Source: Pedobacter hiemivivus (GTDB lineage: Bacteria; Bacteroidota; Bacteroidia; Sphingobacteriales; Sphingobacteriaceae). From it: a DNA stretch of 64,000 bases. Positions 1 through 7,571 of this stretch are shown here, piece by piece. The notes under the pieces were generated by a model that did no database searches, was not told the origin of the DNA, and saw nothing but the letters and a program-made list of their open reading frames with translations. Numbering within the stretch: the first letter of the stretch is position 1; the number at the start of each line of letters is the position of its first letter. The position numbers and the translations under genes are program-made. The stretch covers positions 1 to 64,000 of the forward strand of contig NZ_SJSM01000019.1 of the NCBI RefSeq assembly GCF_004331685.1, read 5' to 3'.

Positions 1-251
1 TGCAGAACAACCTGTCCTAAAGATACTTCTTTTTCTATAACAGTCCTTACAACTTCTTCCTTGAAATCAGGTGTGGCCCTGATATTAGGCTGTTTGAGTA
101 GCCCATTTTCACCATAAAGATTATACTTCCGAACCCATTCCAAGATCATCCGTTCGCCTATATGGCGTTCACGGGATATGCGCAGTATCGGCTTCCCGTT
201 TTTTACTTGAGAAACTATATCTAGTTTCTCCTCAAATGTGTGTTTTACCAT
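1..251 (-). CDS. IS3-family transposase OrfA, partial
   Basis: This is the N-terminal 83 residues of a helix-turn-helix transposase subunit that binds the ends of its element. The protein starts MVKHTFEEKLDIVSQV and continues with a basic recognition region around RISRERHIGERM, then EWVRKYNLYGENGL, the pattern of IS3/IS150-type OrfA proteins. The ATG is at 251-249. The reading frame is open to the window edge, so the rest of OrfA and the DDE-type OrfB should lie to the left. The family is confident from the motif pattern; the subgroup is not. Confidence 0.75.
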   Translation of the reverse strand, partial: MVKHTFEEKLDIVSQVKNGKPILRISRERHIGERMILEWVRKYNLYGENGLLKQPNIRATPDFKEEVVRTVIEKEVSLGQVVL

Positions 252-255
252 AAAT

Positions 256-296
256 AGTGAACCCCAAAAGTTTTTGTCCAACTTTTGGGGTTCACT
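256..296. repeat. Perfect 16-bp inverted repeat beside the transposase start
   Basis: The arms 256-271 (AGTGAACCCCAAAAGT) and 281-296 (ACTTTTGGGGTTCACT) pair perfectly across a 9-base loop. The outer arm is the IS terminal repeat. The inner arm is a second inverted copy ending 4 bases before the OrfA start codon, over the expected ribosome-binding site. A transcript entering from outside the element would fold this hairpin and probably mask the start. Confidence 0.8.
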
Positions 297-325
297 TCAG
301 AAATCATGATACAGGCGCTGTTGCA

Positions 326-772
326 TTAAGCTATATCCTCAATTAAGTAAGTTTTACCGTTAAAATCAAAGCTGTCTTTCTTTTTCTTACCCAGCATCAG
401 TTTACCGATTGGTGAAGCTGCCGAAATAGCGAAGACAGTTTTGCCTTCGGACAGGAGCTGACCGGCACTGATACTAATGTAAAAGATGCCCTGATTGGTA
501 TAAACCAAACTTCCACCTCTAATACTATCCGTTACGGATGCATGTCCAATTGATTCCAGCACTTTCCTATTGTCTTCCGCATCAATCAACAGTCGTTTGT
601 TGCGGTCAATATCCTGTTGCATCATTTCCCGGCTGGTCTCATATTTATCGCCCGCACTACTCTTGGTATCGTCATTACTGGCCTCACGTGCCTGTTTGAG
701 CGCTGTTTCAGCAGTTTCAATTCTTTGTTCAATAAACTTTAAACAAAGCTGGTACAAATTTTCCTTATTCAT
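326..772 (-). CDS. GreA/GreB-like transcription elongation factor family protein
   Basis: This 148-residue protein has a charged helical N-terminal half, about residues 1-75, that could form a coiled coil, including the stretch SSAGDKYETSREMMQQ. The C-terminal half is a small beta-rich domain with GKTVFAISAASPIGKLMLGK, resembling the FKBP-like C-terminal domain of Gre factors, which rescue backtracked RNA polymerase. Homologues in the phylum are often mislabelled 3-oxoacyl-ACP synthase, and nothing here supports that activity. The nitroreductase gene upstream ends 3 bases before its start, so the two are probably one transcript. An exact role as a cleavage factor is inferred only. Confidence 0.65.
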   Translation of the reverse strand: MNKENLYQLCLKFIEQRIETAETALKQAREASNDDTKSSAGDKYETSREMMQQDIDRNKRLLIDAEDNRKVLESIGHASVTDSIRGGSLVYTNQGIFYISISAGQLLSEGKTVFAISAASPIGKLMLGKKKKDSFDFNGKTYLIEDIA

Positions 773-775
773 AAA

Positions 776-1354
776 CTACGACTCTACCCATTTAATTTTC
801 TCTTCTATTGGCGTACGCTTAGCGGCTCTAGGTTCTTCGTTATGATAACCCATATAAAAGAGGCCAAAACATTTTTCCGTTGTACCTAAGTTAAGATATT
901 CTTTCAAATCTGCAATCATACCTGGCGAACTCCAATAAGCGCCAACCTTCAACGCTTCGGCAGTAAGCGCCATATTTTGTACAGCACAGGCCAAAGCGGC
1001 TAACTCTTCCCATTCAGGAACTTTGTCCGAATTTAATTGCGCATTTAAAGTGATGATACAACTCGATTGCTCGGCTTTTTCTACGATGCTATCCTGTTTT
1101 TTCTGCAGAAACTGATGTGCAGGAGTTGTTTCTTTATAAAGACGTGCCAGTTCCTTTCCTAGTTTTATTTTCCCCTCATTTCTGAATACAATGAAACGCC
1201 AAGGCTCAGTAAGTTTATGTGTTGGTGCATAATTGGCACTTTCCAGGATCTGTTTAATTACTGCTACAGGAACCTCCTGACCGGTATAGCTAACAGGGAA
1301 TATACTTCTCCTGCGTTGTATAATGTTGGTTAAAACTGTTATTTCTTCTTCCAT
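776..1354 (-). CDS. Nitroreductase-family FMN oxidoreductase
   Basis: This 192-residue protein has the nitroreductase fold signature: an early RRRSIFPVSYTGQ region for FMN phosphate binding, SANYAPTHKLTEPWRF near residue 40, an ALACAVQNMALTAEALKVG helix, and a C-terminal RTPIEEKIKW. The length and pattern fit the YdjA-like short branch, which uses NAD(P)H to reduce nitro or quinone-type substrates. The natural substrate is not visible. A -7 promoter box lies 30 bases upstream of the start, and the Gre-like gene follows after 3 bases. Confidence 0.85.
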   Translation of the reverse strand: MEEEITVLTNIIQRRRSIFPVSYTGQEVPVAVIKQILESANYAPTHKLTEPWRFIVFRNEGKIKLGKELARLYKETTPAHQFLQKKQDSIVEKAEQSSCIITLNAQLNSDKVPEWEELAALACAVQNMALTAEALKVGAYWSSPGMIADLKEYLNLGTTEKCFGLFYMGYHNEEPRAAKRTPIEEKIKWVES

Positions 1355-1383
1355 AATTCATCTGATCGAGCGCCTCTTTATTG

Positions 1384-1391
1384 CAAAAATA
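1384..1391 (-). promoter_or_regulatory. -7 promoter box for the nitroreductase/Gre-like operon
   Basis: The minus strand reads TATTTTTG, a perfect match to the Bacteroidota -7 consensus TAnnTTTG. Transcription would start near 1377, giving a leader of about 23 bases. No clear -33 TTTG was seen, so this rests on the -7 match and its position. Confidence 0.5.
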
Positions 1392-1405
1392 GAATTTCTT
1401 TCTTA

Positions 1406-1978
1406 TTATTTCCCTGCTACCTTTTTCAGTTGCTTTTTGACCATTTTAGCCCTTGCAAAAAAGGCAATGCTCTCTACCCCCATTAGGTAATCAATCGTCT
1501 CCACTAACTCTTCTTCAATCCAGTCGTAACGGGGTACCAGATTCGCAAGCGCCTGCATACAATGTACTTTAGTAGCAACAAGTGTTTCTGGCTCAAGCAA
1601 CCATACAAATAACACCTCGATTACCGGTTCAAAATCTATTTGCTTTACAAGCTCTTTGTATATTGGAAAGGCTTTCCTATCTGTCACTAATGCTATAATC
1701 TTAACATAATGCCGCATAGCAGATTGGTTTTCAAGTTTAGGTAACAAAGTCAGCAGTTTAGGTACATACGGACAAAAGCGAGCAGCCTTGCGCGTCATCA
1801 TATATTCCAACATCCATGCTGCCCTGAAAGCAATCTCTTTCTTTTTGTGAAAGCTGATGTCTAGCACGTCATCAATATCAACCTCTACATCGTAACTCTC
1901 AATAATAGATGTGCAATCGGCCACCATTTGAAACTTTATTGGCGCGTCTAACCTTGCAATTAACTCTTCTTTATTCAC
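1406..1978 (-). CDS. HEAT-repeat-like helical protein of unknown function
   Basis: The 190-residue product is nearly all alpha-helical by eye, with repeating helix pairs such as AFRAAWMLEYMM, YVPKLLTLLPKL, HYVKIIALVTD and VHCMQALANLVPRYDW. This resembles HEAT or Armadillo scaffolds that bind other proteins. There is no signal peptide or membrane segment, so it is probably cytoplasmic. Related short proteins in the phylum are sometimes labelled adenylosuccinate lyase, but none of that enzyme's signature is present. It is transcribed divergently from the ABC-F gene, with its own -7 box at 2004-2011. Confidence 0.7.
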   Translation of the reverse strand: MNKEELIARLDAPIKFQMVADCTSIIESYDVEVDIDDVLDISFHKKKEIAFRAAWMLEYMMTRKAARFCPYVPKLLTLLPKLENQSAMRHYVKIIALVTDRKAFPIYKELVKQIDFEPVIEVLFVWLLEPETLVATKVHCMQALANLVPRYDWIEEELVETIDYLMGVESIAFFARAKMVKKQLKKVAGK

Positions 1979-2003
1979 AATTGTAAAAATCTAAATATCA
2001 AAA

Positions 2004-2050
2004 CAAATATACGCTCATGAAAACCATTTTATAAATTATGCCTACCTTTG
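2004..2050. promoter_or_regulatory. Divergent promoter pair
   Basis: Two -7 boxes face away from each other. On the minus strand TATATTTG at 2011-2004 serves the HEAT-like gene starting at 1978. On the plus strand TACCTTTG at 2043-2050 serves the ABC-F gene starting at 2070. Both match TAnnTTTG exactly. No convincing -33 element is visible for either. Confidence 0.55.
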
Positions 2051-2069
2051 CGACTTATTTTTCAACAAT

Positions 2070-3695
2070 ATGATTTCAGTTTCTAATTTATCACTCCGTT
2101 ACGGAAAGAGAACTTTATTTGAAGATGTTAACTTAAAATTTAACCAGGGCAACTGCTATGGGGTAATTGGAGCTAACGGCGCAGGTAAATCTACTTTCCT
2201 TAAAATTTTATCTGGTGAAGTGAACCAAACTTCTGGTAGCGTAGCTTTTACCCCCGGAGAACGCATGGCGGTTTTAAAACAAAACCACTATGAATTTGAT
2301 GAATTTAGCGTAATCGAATGTGTAATGATGGGTCACAAGGAATTGTACGACATCATGAAAGAGAAAGATGCCATTTATTTAAAGGAAGATTTTTCTGATA
2401 AAGATGGTGAACGTGCAGGTGAACTGGAAAACAGATTTGCTGAAATGGACGGCTGGAACATGGAAAGCAATGCTGCAACCATGTTAAGTAACTTGGGTAT
2501 AAAAGAAGAACATCATTATAAGCAACTAAAAGAACTAGATGGTAACCAAAAGGTACGTGTGTTATTGGCACAGGCCCTATTTGGTAATCCTGACATCTTA
2601 CTACTGGATGAGCCAACCAACGATTTGGACATTGATACCATCGCATGGTTAGAGAATTTCCTTGCTGATTATCAAAGCATCGTACTGGTTGTATCTCACG
2701 ATAGGCACTTTTTAGATGCAGTTTGTACGCATATTGTAGACATCGACTTTAGCAAAATGAGTATTTACTCAGGTAACTACAGCTTCTGGTATGAGTCGAG
2801 TCAACTGGCTTTAAAACAACGTGGCGACCAGAATAAAAAACTGGAAGAGAAAGTTAAAGAATTGCAGGAGTTTATTCAGCGCTTTAGTGCCAATGCTTCT
2901 AAATCTAAACAGGCTACTTCCCGTAAAAAGGCTTTGGATAAAATCGATATTTCGGAGATTAAAGCTTCAAGCCGTAAATACCCTGCTATCCTATTCAACA
3001 ATTTAGGTAGAGAAGCTGGTGACCAGATTTTACAGGTAGAGAACTTATCTTGTACTTTAAATGGTGACGTGATGTTTAAGGATGTCAACTTCATGGTTAA
3101 TAAAGGTGATAAGATTGCGATCCTTTCTCAAAATAGTTTAGCTACTACTGCATTTTACAATGTACTTACCGGGCGTGAAAAGAATTATACTGGTGAGTTT
3201 AAGTTTGGTGTAACCATTAATACGGCCGACATCCCGAATGATAACTCTCCTTATTTTGAAGGTAAAGATGAGAATCTTGTAGACTGGTTGCGCGAGTATT
3301 CTGGTACGGATCAGGACGAGCAATTTGTAAGGAGCTTTTTAGGTAGAATGCTTTTCTCTGGTGAAGAGGTATTGAAAAATGTAAAGGTATTATCAGGTGG
3401 TGAAAAGATGCGTTGTATGTTCTCACAAATGATGTTGAAACATGCGAACTTGTTAATGTTTGATGAGCCAACGAATCACTTGGATCTAGAGTCAATCACC
3501 GCTTTAAACAACGGAATGAAAGATTTTAGAGGAACCGCATTGTTTACTTCACGAGATCACGCGTTAACTGAATCTGTTGCTACACGCGTTATTGAATTGA
3601 CACCTAAAGGTGCGATTGATAAGATGATGACGTATGATGAGTATATCACTAGTCCTGATGTTGCGGAGTTGAGAGCCAAAATGTATTCAAAATAA
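2070..3695 (+). CDS. ABC-F family ATPase, YbiT-like, with degenerate second ATP site
   Basis: This 541-residue protein has two ABC domains joined by a charged linker near residues 245-310 and no membrane segments. That is the ABC-F layout of proteins that act on the ribosome in translation or antibiotic protection. Domain 1 has a good Walker A (GANGAGKST, residues 34-42), DEPTNDLD and SHDRHF. Its signature reads LDGNQ rather than LSGGQ. Domain 2 keeps LSGGEKMR and DEPTNHLD. Its Walker A position (residues 353-361) reads SQNSLATTA without the glycines or lysine, and its switch region reads SRDHAL rather than SHDR. Length and layout fit YbiT. One active ATP site is inferred. Confidence 0.88.
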   Translation: MISVSNLSLRYGKRTLFEDVNLKFNQGNCYGVIGANGAGKSTFLKILSGEVNQTSGSVAFTPGERMAVLKQNHYEFDEFSVIECVMMGHKELYDIMKEKDAIYLKEDFSDKDGERAGELENRFAEMDGWNMESNAATMLSNLGIKEEHHYKQLKELDGNQKVRVLLAQALFGNPDILLLDEPTNDLDIDTIAWLENFLADYQSIVLVVSHDRHFLDAVCTHIVDIDFSKMSIYSGNYSFWYESSQLALKQRGDQNKKLEEKVKELQEFIQRFSANASKSKQATSRKKALDKIDISEIKASSRKYPAILFNNLGREAGDQILQVENLSCTLNGDVMFKDVNFMVNKGDKIAILSQNSLATTAFYNVLTGREKNYTGEFKFGVTINTADIPNDNSPYFEGKDENLVDWLREYSGTDQDEQFVRSFLGRMLFSGEEVLKNVKVLSGGEKMRCMFSQMMLKHANLLMFDEPTNHLDLESITALNNGMKDFRGTALFTSRDHALTESVATRVIELTPKGAIDKMMTYDEYITSPDVAELRAKMYSK

Positions 3696-3806
3696 TCCGT
3701 TCTATTCACAGTCTGGAATCTTTTGCCCTGAAGAAGGACAAAATTTTCCTAGGCCTGTTCACAGAAGGAATATTTTGTTTTAATACTGCACCAAGTATGG
3801 GGTGCT

Positions 3807-3857
3807 AAAAAAAACAGTCTGCATCGTTAATCAAGATATGACGCAGGCTGTTTTTTT
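3807..3857. terminator. Bidirectional terminator hairpin
   Basis: A stem formed by AACAGTCTGC (3813-3822) and GCAGGCTGTT (3843-3852), with one G-U pair, is flanked by an A-run on the left and a T-run on the right. It sits between the convergent ABC-F and Rpn-type genes and can serve both strands. Confidence 0.8.
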
Positions 3858-3877
3858 GTAATGTCTTTTAGAAGGAG

Positions 3878-4831
3878 TTAGAGTGTTTTAATCTTCTTGA
3901 CGGCGATTTTGGTTGTTTTGGCTATAAAGTCAACGCTAAGCCCTTCCTTTTTAAGCTCTCTTGCAACTTCAATCCGGCCTTGAGTAATCCCTTGTTCAAC
4001 TCCTTGCTTTGTCGCTCTATCCAATAATAATTCTTCTATTCCCATTGTTTCAGTTCTTCCTGTGATTTGTTCAACCTCTTGTTCAAATATATTGTTAAAT
4101 TCCTCTGTTTCAAAACGCACATAATGTCTCAAAAAGTTCATTACATGCTTAATTTTATCATTTTTAAAGCCCTTGTTGTGTAGAGCCTTAAGTATGACCT
4201 GTTTTATGGTAAGTAGTGACCGATCTCTTTCCCCTTTGTTCACAATACGACTGATTTTGAAAGCTGCTTTAGCAATCAATACCACTAAGGCGAATGGATT
4301 ATTGCTACTTAGTAGTTGTTCATCATTTTGATTGGAGATTTTGTAAGTATTAAATTCATAAAGCAGTCTGGTACCTAAAAATTTTCTTTCGTAGCGATTT
4401 GACCTTTCTACTTTAAATGGGTCAGTAAAAATTGCGTAAGCTGTTATTGGTTTATGGTGCTTGTCCCAAATTCTGTAATTGTAGGTATACATCCGCTCGC
4501 TAAAATTTTTCTGGTATTTGCCTTGCACTTCAACATGAAGCAAGATCCACTCTTCCTTTCCATCAATAGTGTATAATTTCACCAACTTATCGACTACTTT
4601 GGAAGAGAATAAATCTTCTCCTAAAGGAGAAACTTGTTCAAGTTCTTTATCAAGAAATTCAAAGCCTTTATTAAAGTCGAAAATTTTATTTGCATCAGGG
4701 TGCATGAAACACAAAAAATCCTCGAAAACATCCTCTAGTATCCCTTTCCAAAGTAGATCATCCTTTCGTCTGATCCTTTTTCGAGGTGAGTCTTGTGGCT
4801 GGGCTGTGATTTGGGTTAAATTTTCCTGCAT
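3878..4831 (-). CDS. Rpn/YhgA-like PD-(D/E)XK nuclease-family protein
   Basis: This 317-residue protein resembles the Rpn family, PD-(D/E)XK nucleases related to transposase-like proteins that promote RecA-independent recombination. The core motif is visible as EEWILLHVEVQGKYQKNF with a following YTYNYRI, giving the acidic and E-x-Q/K elements. The C-terminal tail GIEELLLDRATKQGVEQGITQGR is an amphipathic repeat typical of the family. The N-terminal QDSPRKRIRRKDD is basic. It stands alone between a terminator and a divergent regulator. No terminal repeats flank it, so it is not itself an active insertion sequence here. Confidence 0.8.
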   Translation of the reverse strand: MQENLTQITAQPQDSPRKRIRRKDDLLWKGILEDVFEDFLCFMHPDANKIFDFNKGFEFLDKELEQVSPLGEDLFSSKVVDKLVKLYTIDGKEEWILLHVEVQGKYQKNFSERMYTYNYRIWDKHHKPITAYAIFTDPFKVERSNRYERKFLGTRLLYEFNTYKISNQNDEQLLSSNNPFALVVLIAKAAFKISRIVNKGERDRSLLTIKQVILKALHNKGFKNDKIKHVMNFLRHYVRFETEEFNNIFEQEVEQITGRTETMGIEELLLDRATKQGVEQGITQGRIEVARELKKEGLSVDFIAKTTKIAVKKIKTL

Positions 4832-5028
4832 TATATTCAGTTGTAAACTTCGCAGGAATAATTCAATTAAAAAAACAAACTACACACTTTAATTGAAAAT
4901 TAACCACCAATTAAGTTAAATAAAAATTGTAATTATTAAACCACTGAATATATCACTTTGTTAAATCCTAGGATCAAAATATCCGTTCTATTATTCCCAG
5001 CCTTGCCGAAGAATGTTTTACATTTGTT

Positions 5029-5607
5029 ATGATGATCGATAAGTTTTTAAATTTTATTGCCACAAGAATTGCACTAACGGATACTGATATAGCCCTTTGT
5101 AAAAAATATTTTGAACCGGTATTGCTTCCTAAAAACAGGATTCTTGAAGAAGAAGGCAAAGTTCCGAAATATCTCTACTACATTGTATCTGGATACTTAC
5201 GCTTATTTCATTATAATAAAAATGGAGATGAGGTAACTACGCATATCAACTGCCCTCCTGGATTCTTCACATCCTACTCCAACTTCATCAACGAGACAAA
5301 ATCCGATGAAAATGTGGAGTGCATCACGGAATGCGAGTTGCTCCGGATTACTAAAAATGATCTCGATGAAATCACTTCTAAAAGTTCCTCAATAAAGGAT
5401 TTCAGTATTTTTGTCTTTCAGCAATCTCTTACTTATAACGAAAAGAGATCCAGAGAGCTTGGAACCTTATCCGCTGAACAACGCTACCGAAAACTAATGG
5501 AAGAACATCCAGATATTTTATATAATGTACCAATTTCATATATAGCCTCCTTCCTGGGTATGAAAGCTGAAAGCCTGAGTCGCATACGCCGGAAAATGAC
5601 TAGCTGA
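5029..5607 (+). CDS. Crp/Fnr-family transcriptional regulator
   Basis: This 192-residue protein has an N-terminal cyclic-nucleotide-binding-type beta roll (RILEEEGKVPKYLYYIVSGYLRLFHY) and a C-terminal winged helix ending with IPISYIASFLGMKAESLSRIRRK, whose last part is the recognition helix. The Arg-Ser pair that binds cAMP in E. coli Crp is not evident, so the ligand is unknown. This divergent short Crp type is common in Bacteroidota, often next to the oxidoreductase it controls. The SDR gene starts 84 bases downstream on the same strand and is the likely target. Confidence 0.88.
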   Translation: MMIDKFLNFIATRIALTDTDIALCKKYFEPVLLPKNRILEEEGKVPKYLYYIVSGYLRLFHYNKNGDEVTTHINCPPGFFTSYSNFINETKSDENVECITECELLRITKNDLDEITSKSSSIKDFSIFVFQQSLTYNEKRSRELGTLSAEQRYRKLMEEHPDILYNVPISYIASFLGMKAESLSRIRRKMTS

Positions 5608-5691
5608 TTTTCAAAACCCCATTAACTAACAAAAGTCAAGTAGATTCGAATACAGGCTCCTGAACTTTGTCTGATATTAAAAGAATATATT

Positions 5692-6708
5692 ATGACACAA
5701 AAAGGTTTAGCCTTAGTATCCGGAGCAAATGGACATTTGGGCAACAATTTAATTCGCTTCTTGATCAAAAAAGGGATACCTGTAAGGGCGACTGTAAGAA
5801 ATATAAAAAACAAAGCGCCTTTTACAGGGCTGGATTGTGAAGTGATCCAGGCCGATATTACAGATAAGGCATCATTTGTAAGCGCATTACAGGGGGTCGA
5901 AACCTTTTATGCTGTGGGTGCCTCATTCAAACTTTGGGCAAAAAATCCCAAAAAGGAAATCTACGATGTCAATATTCAGGGTACAAGAAACACCATTGAA
6001 GCCGCAGCTGAAGCAGGTGTAAAACGTATTGTGTATGTCAGCTCCATTGCCGCCTTGGATTATACTAAACTGCCAACAAAAGAAAGTTACGGTTATAATA
6101 CCGATCGTAGGGACATGTACTACAATTCAAAAAACGATGGCGAAATAATGGCATTCCATCTGGCAAAATCACTTGGAATTGAATTGGTGTCAATTATGCC
6201 CTCCGCAATGATTGGCAGTGAAGCTTTTCTACCCTTGAATGTTTCCTATGGTATCCTAAAACTAATATTGAACAAGGAAATTCCGGTTGACACCAAGATC
6301 GCTCTGAACTGGATAGACGTAAAAGACGTGGCAGAAGGTTGTTATCTTGCAGCAATCAAAGGACGGGACGGGGAACGTTATATTCTCGCTAATGAACAAT
6401 GTATGACTATTACCGATACGAGTTTACTTGCCAACAAGCTATATCCAGAACTGAAATTGAAAGTGCCAGCAGCTGTTCCCAAACCCTTACTATTCGCTAT
6501 TGCGGGACTAATGGAATTTATAGCGAAATTAAGTGGAAAAGCTCCTTTGTTAACAAGAAAGGATATTGCGATGTTCTCTGGTCTGCAGCAAAATTTCGAC
6601 ATTTCAAAGGCCCGAACCGAATTAGGCTTTAATCCGAAAAAACCAGAACTGGCAGTTGAAGAAGCATTAAAATATTTGATGGAAAACAAACAATTGCTTG
6701 GAAAATAA
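5692..6708 (+). CDS. Extended SDR NAD(P)-dependent reductase, dihydroflavonol-reductase-like
   Basis: The 338-residue product has the Rossmann motif GANGHLG (residues 11-17), the VYVSS strand with the catalytic Ser near 118, and a YxxxK pair at Y143 and K147. This is the active site of extended short-chain dehydrogenases. Overall pattern fits the dihydroflavonol-4-reductase or 3-beta-HSD branch, with the substrate undefined. There is no signal peptide, so it is cytoplasmic. It follows the Crp-type gene on the same strand and may be its regulated partner. Confidence 0.85.
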   Translation: MTQKGLALVSGANGHLGNNLIRFLIKKGIPVRATVRNIKNKAPFTGLDCEVIQADITDKASFVSALQGVETFYAVGASFKLWAKNPKKEIYDVNIQGTRNTIEAAAEAGVKRIVYVSSIAALDYTKLPTKESYGYNTDRRDMYYNSKNDGEIMAFHLAKSLGIELVSIMPSAMIGSEAFLPLNVSYGILKLILNKEIPVDTKIALNWIDVKDVAEGCYLAAIKGRDGERYILANEQCMTITDTSLLANKLYPELKLKVPAAVPKPLLFAIAGLMEFIAKLSGKAPLLTRKDIAMFSGLQQNFDISKARTELGFNPKKPELAVEEALKYLMENKQLLGK

Positions 6709-6754
6709 AGCGGTCATAAGATAATTTTGATGGCAGTAGCAAATACTTTACATG

Positions 6755-6791
6755 AATAGTATATGCAATTAAATTGCATATACTATTTTTG
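6755..6791 (+). promoter_or_regulatory. Palindromic operator overlapping a -7 promoter box
   Basis: The arms AATAGTATATGCAATT (6755-6770) and AATTGCATATACTATT (6772-6787) form a perfect 16-bp inverted repeat around one central base. The right arm overlaps a perfect -7 box, TATTTTTG, at 6784-6791, placing transcription start near 6798 and 11 bases before the first small gene. An odd-centred AT-rich palindrome over a promoter fits binding of a dimeric Fur-family repressor. The operon's last gene encodes one. That this is its operator is inference. Confidence 0.75.
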
Positions 6792-6808
6792 TGTAGAACA
6801 CACATCGT

Positions 6809-6937
6809 ATGAACAAGAAATTATTATTAGGCGCGCTATTAGTATTTGTAAGCATGATCAACCCAGGTTGCAAGCACGGTAAGGTAGACAGCACAAAACA
6901 TGCTGTAAAATGTACAAGTAGCCATATCAATAAATAA
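6809..6937 (+). CDS. Small predicted lipoprotein, first gene of the metal operon
   Basis: The 42-residue frame starts MNKKLLLGALLVFVSM and has a classic secretion signal followed by NPGC, a possible but weak lipobox, and then KHGKVDSTKHAVKCTSSHINK. The mature part would be about 22 residues with three His and two Cys, suited to binding a metal ion. It starts about 11 bases after the predicted transcription start and ends 4 bases before the ABC ATPase gene. No family is recognised. It could instead be a leader peptide whose Cys/His codons or translation affect the operon. Confidence 0.6.
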   Translation: MNKKLLLGALLVFVSMINPGCKHGKVDSTKHAVKCTSSHINK

Positions 6938-6941
6938 CATT

Positions 6942-7571
6942 ATGATTTCATTAAAATCCGTTTCCCACGAGTATCCTGGTGGGCATCGCATTGCGTTTAA
7001 AGACTGGCAGATCAACCATGGCGACCAATGGTTGTTGTTAGGTGAGTCGGGCAGTGGAAAGACTACCCTCCTACACGTACTAACGGGTATACTAAAACCT
7101 TCGGCTGGAGAAGTCCGGATTAATGAAACTTCCATTTATGGATTATCTTCTAAAGCGCTAGATCAGTTTAGAGGGCGAAATATTGGGATTATATTTCAGC
7201 GTCCTCATTTGATCAAAAGTTTAAGTATTACAGACAACCTGGTACTTGCACAAAGTTTCGCAGGACTGCCAACTGATTTAGACCGGGTAAATGAGGTTTT
7301 AACCTCATTGGGTATTGCAAACAAGAAAAAAGCCTATCCAAATGAGCTTAGTCAGGGGCAATTACAACGTGTTTCTATCGCAAGAGCTGTGATTAATAAA
7401 CCAGAACTGCTGATCGCAGATGAGCCTACATCCAGTCTGGACGATAAAAATGCGGCAGCGGTATTGGAGCTTTTACTTCAGCAATCAGGTATTAACCAGG
7501 CCACATTGGTCGTTGCTACCCACGACAAAAGAGTTAAAGATGCATTTACAAATACTTACGAATTAGCATGA
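6942..7571 (+). CDS. ABC transporter ATPase, LolD/MacB type
   Basis: This 209-residue ATPase has Walker A GESGSGKT (34-41), the Q-loop region IFQRPHLIKSLS, signature LSQGQLQR, Walker B LLIADEPTSSLD and H-loop VATHDKR. Its size and sequence fit the LolD/MacB/FtsE class that pairs with FtsX-type permeases rather than classical importers. The next gene overlaps its stop by 4 bases and encodes that permease, so the two are translationally coupled. There is no MacA-like adaptor. Its position behind the palindromic operator suggests metal-controlled expression. Confidence 0.92.
   Translation: MISLKSVSHEYPGGHRIAFKDWQINHGDQWLLLGESGSGKTTLLHVLTGILKPSAGEVRINETSIYGLSSKALDQFRGRNIGIIFQRPHLIKSLSITDNLVLAQSFAGLPTDLDRVNEVLTSLGIANKKKAYPNELSQGQLQRVSIARAVINKPELLIADEPTSSLDDKNAAAVLELLLQQSGINQATLVVATHDKRVKDAFTNTYELA

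Larger units (their letters stand above)
1..299 (-). mobile_element. IS3-family insertion sequence, one end only
   Basis: The element reads on the minus strand and leaves the window at base 1. Its outer end is at about 299, where the minus strand begins TGAAGTGAACCCCAAAAG, the TGA-start terminal repeat usual in IS3-family elements. A transposase OrfA start lies about 50 bases inside. The other end and any target-site duplication are outside the window, so the subgroup and intactness cannot be judged. Confidence 0.75.

Noticed and set aside
326-772. 3-oxoacyl-ACP synthase label
   Set aside because: The 148-residue protein lacks any thiolase-fold or Cys-His-His motif; Gre-like features fit better.
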